DNA of 64,000 bases, taken from contig NZ_LWUJ01000011.1 in assembly GCF_001645765.1 (NCBI RefSeq), positions 186,001 through 250,000 of the forward strand. The letters run 5' to 3'. The position numbers and the translations under genes are program-made. The notes under the pieces are model-generated. The model searched no databases. It was not told the DNA's origin and was given only the letters and a program-made list of their open reading frames with translations. The DNA comes from Candidatus Mycoplasma haematobovis. Its GTDB lineage: Bacteria > Bacillota_I > Bacilli_A > Mycoplasmatales > Mycoplasmoidaceae. Below, one piece after another: positions 62,835 through 64,000 of this stretch; within the stretch, counting starts at the first letter, position 1; every line of letters begins with the position of its first letter.

Positions 62835-63113
62835 ATGGAGGTTGTTAAGAAAAGTAGGTTATTAGATTTGATTGCCAAGAGAGACTCAGTGCTTGGTTCT
62901 TCAATAAATTATGATGAGGTTTATTCGTGACTAGAAGAGTTACATTATCTTTTAAGCTCTTTAAAGTCACATACCAAAATTGTTCGCGATATATTGTCTA
63001 CTATAGATTCGATTCGTTTTCATGGATTTAGATTTCGCGAAAGAATTAGTCAGTTGAAAGGGGAGTTAGGTGTTTTTGAAAGATATGAATCTGAAAATAT
63101 AGAGTTTAAATAA
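62835..63113 (+). CDS. Small helical protein, W-x-E-E-L family (copy 2)
   Basis: 92 aa, same length as the protein at 60032 and similar in its first half (KKSRLLDLIAKRD, VYSWLEELHYLLSS); the second half is diverged but ends FERYESENIEFK where the other has FEKYEAEKL. The Trp of VYSWLEEL is TGA here and TGG in copy 1. It starts the second TIR cluster and follows the split hsdS. Function unknown. Confidence 0.65.
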
Positions 63114-63162
63114 GAACGTGATGTTTTTTTAATTTGATGAATAGACTAGATTTTAGTAAATA

Positions 63163-63477
63163 ATGGTGTTTACACCAGCAATTGTTATGGAATTGTTGAT
63201 TGATTTAATTATGAATAGAAATCAGGTATTTTCTTTGGAAAATTTACATTTTAAGAGGGGAGGAGGCGAGCATTATTTTGCCGAAAAAGTTTTTTGGTGA
63301 ATTGAAGAAGCTTACTATCTTTTTGGAAAAATAGCAAAAAAAGACCAGTTAATTGACGAAATCATTGAGGGATTAGAATTGGCTCGGGAATCCGCTACTA
63401 TAGAAATTATTGAAAATTTAGATGACAAATTAGAGTTATTTTTAAAAAATAAGAGCGAATATTTGATCTCTCTTTAA
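63163..63477 (+). CDS. Small helical protein next to second TIR gene
   Basis: 104 aa. IVMELLIDLIMNRNQVFSLE at the start, then AEKVFWWIEEAYYLFGKIAKK, which is a weaker version of the W-x-E-E motif in the neighbours. Helical and charged. Its stop lies one base before the TIR-like gene at 63479. Relationship to the other small proteins is likely but not certain. Confidence 0.55.
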
Positions 63478-63478
63478 A

Positions 63479-64000
63479 TTGGTATCTGAACTTTTTGAGA
63501 TTCTAAATAATTTTGAAACTCTTTCAAATTTTAGAGAAAAATTTAAATGAATTTCTAAGGTTATTATTTGGGCTGAAAAAACAAATGAGAAAAAATTAGA
63601 AAATAAAGCAATTAGTTTTCAAATAAATCAAAGCGACGAAGACTTTAATAATGTTGTTAAGGAACTTAATCTAATAAAGAAAAAATATTCTTTAAATCAA
63701 GTATTTGTAATTTATGGCCATAAACAAGAGTTACTTAATGAAGTTGTTCTTATCTTGAAAAATGAAGATTTTAAAGATCACTACTTCGAATTGGGAAATA
63801 TTACCAATTCTTCTAACTTATTAAACAAGATTATAGATGGCATGAAAAAAAGTATATTGATTTTGGCTATTGTAAGCGCAGATGATAAAGGCGGAAAAGA
63901 TGAAGGAGAAAATACTGCGTTTTTACCAAGATCTAGGCAAAATGTTATTATGGAGCTTGGTTTGGGTATTGGATTATTAGGAATAAGAAATATTTTAGTT
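63479..64000 (+). CDS. Second TIR-like nucleotide-binding protein (incomplete)
   Basis: 174 codons are visible and the gene continues beyond the window. A helical N-terminal part (SELFEILNNFETL, with VIIWAEKTNEK) is followed by a TIR-like domain: NQVFVIYGHKQEL, then SILILAIVSADDKGGKDEG, then PRSRQNVIMELGLGIGLLG with the Glu of the R-x-N-V-x-x-E-x-G motif. It is a diverged paralog of the protein at 60321. TTG start is a choice; the frame is also open upstream. Confidence 0.75.

Noticed and set aside
63114-63162. Promoter search in the gap before 63163
   Set aside because: AT-rich but no hexamer pair with acceptable spacing.

Overview
The window is an almost fully coding, AT-rich stretch of a Mollicutes chromosome. 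UGA is read as tryptophan throughout (genetic code 4): gatA, gatB, tsf, eno, pyk, rpoB, rpoC, secY, infB and nearly every other core gene align with their families only if in-frame TGA is Trp. The gene content and order fit a Mycoplasma. The single-membrane-anchor hypothetical proteins, the hsdS copies and the reduced metabolism suggest a hemotropic mycoplasma (hemoplasma); that narrower placement is inference.

Region by region. 1-8387 and its minus-strand neighbours: gatC-gatA-gatB-tsf on plus; secG-rnr-smpB on minus; a Cys-rich miniprotein, ybeY and a PurB-like protein on plus. 8361-11516 (minus): pfkB-family kinase, rpmE, prfA and prmC. 11570-18198: a coiled-coil protein, a trigger-factor-like protein, then eno, pfkA and pyk. 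18201-30254: rpoB, rpoC, ruvX, tig and lon. 30255-32000: rnpB (minus), rplJ-rplL, tRNA-Thr (minus) and a membrane protein. 32016-46720: S10-spc-alpha ribosomal operon with secY, adk, map, infA and rpoA. It is interrupted between adk and map by two antisense paralogous membrane-anchored genes. 46707-57240: DJ-1/PfpI protein and tmRNA (minus), then greA, rpsB, nusB, nusA, infB, rbfA, obgE and pyrG with three unidentified proteins, two of them membrane proteins.

57243-64000 is the accessory region. It holds three hsdS specificity genes without hsdM or hsdR in view. One hsdS is split by a copy-number change in an 8-bp repeat, which suggests phase variation. Around the third hsdS lie two genes for TIR-like (CAP12/Pycsar-effector type) nucleotide-binding proteins, each packed with small helical proteins that share a W-x-E-E-x-x-Y-L-like motif. 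I found no cyclic-nucleotide cyclase or other known partner. This module is the best candidate in the window for an undescribed defence or host-interaction system.

The core genes form a translation, transcription and energy set: amidotransferase-made Gln/Asn-tRNA, ribosome, RNA polymerase, trans-translation (ssrA, smpB) with Lon as a likely protease for tagged proteins, and lower glycolysis for ATP. Genes abut or overlap by a few bases, often as TAATG. GTG and TTG starts are common and Shine-Dalgarno sequences are almost absent.
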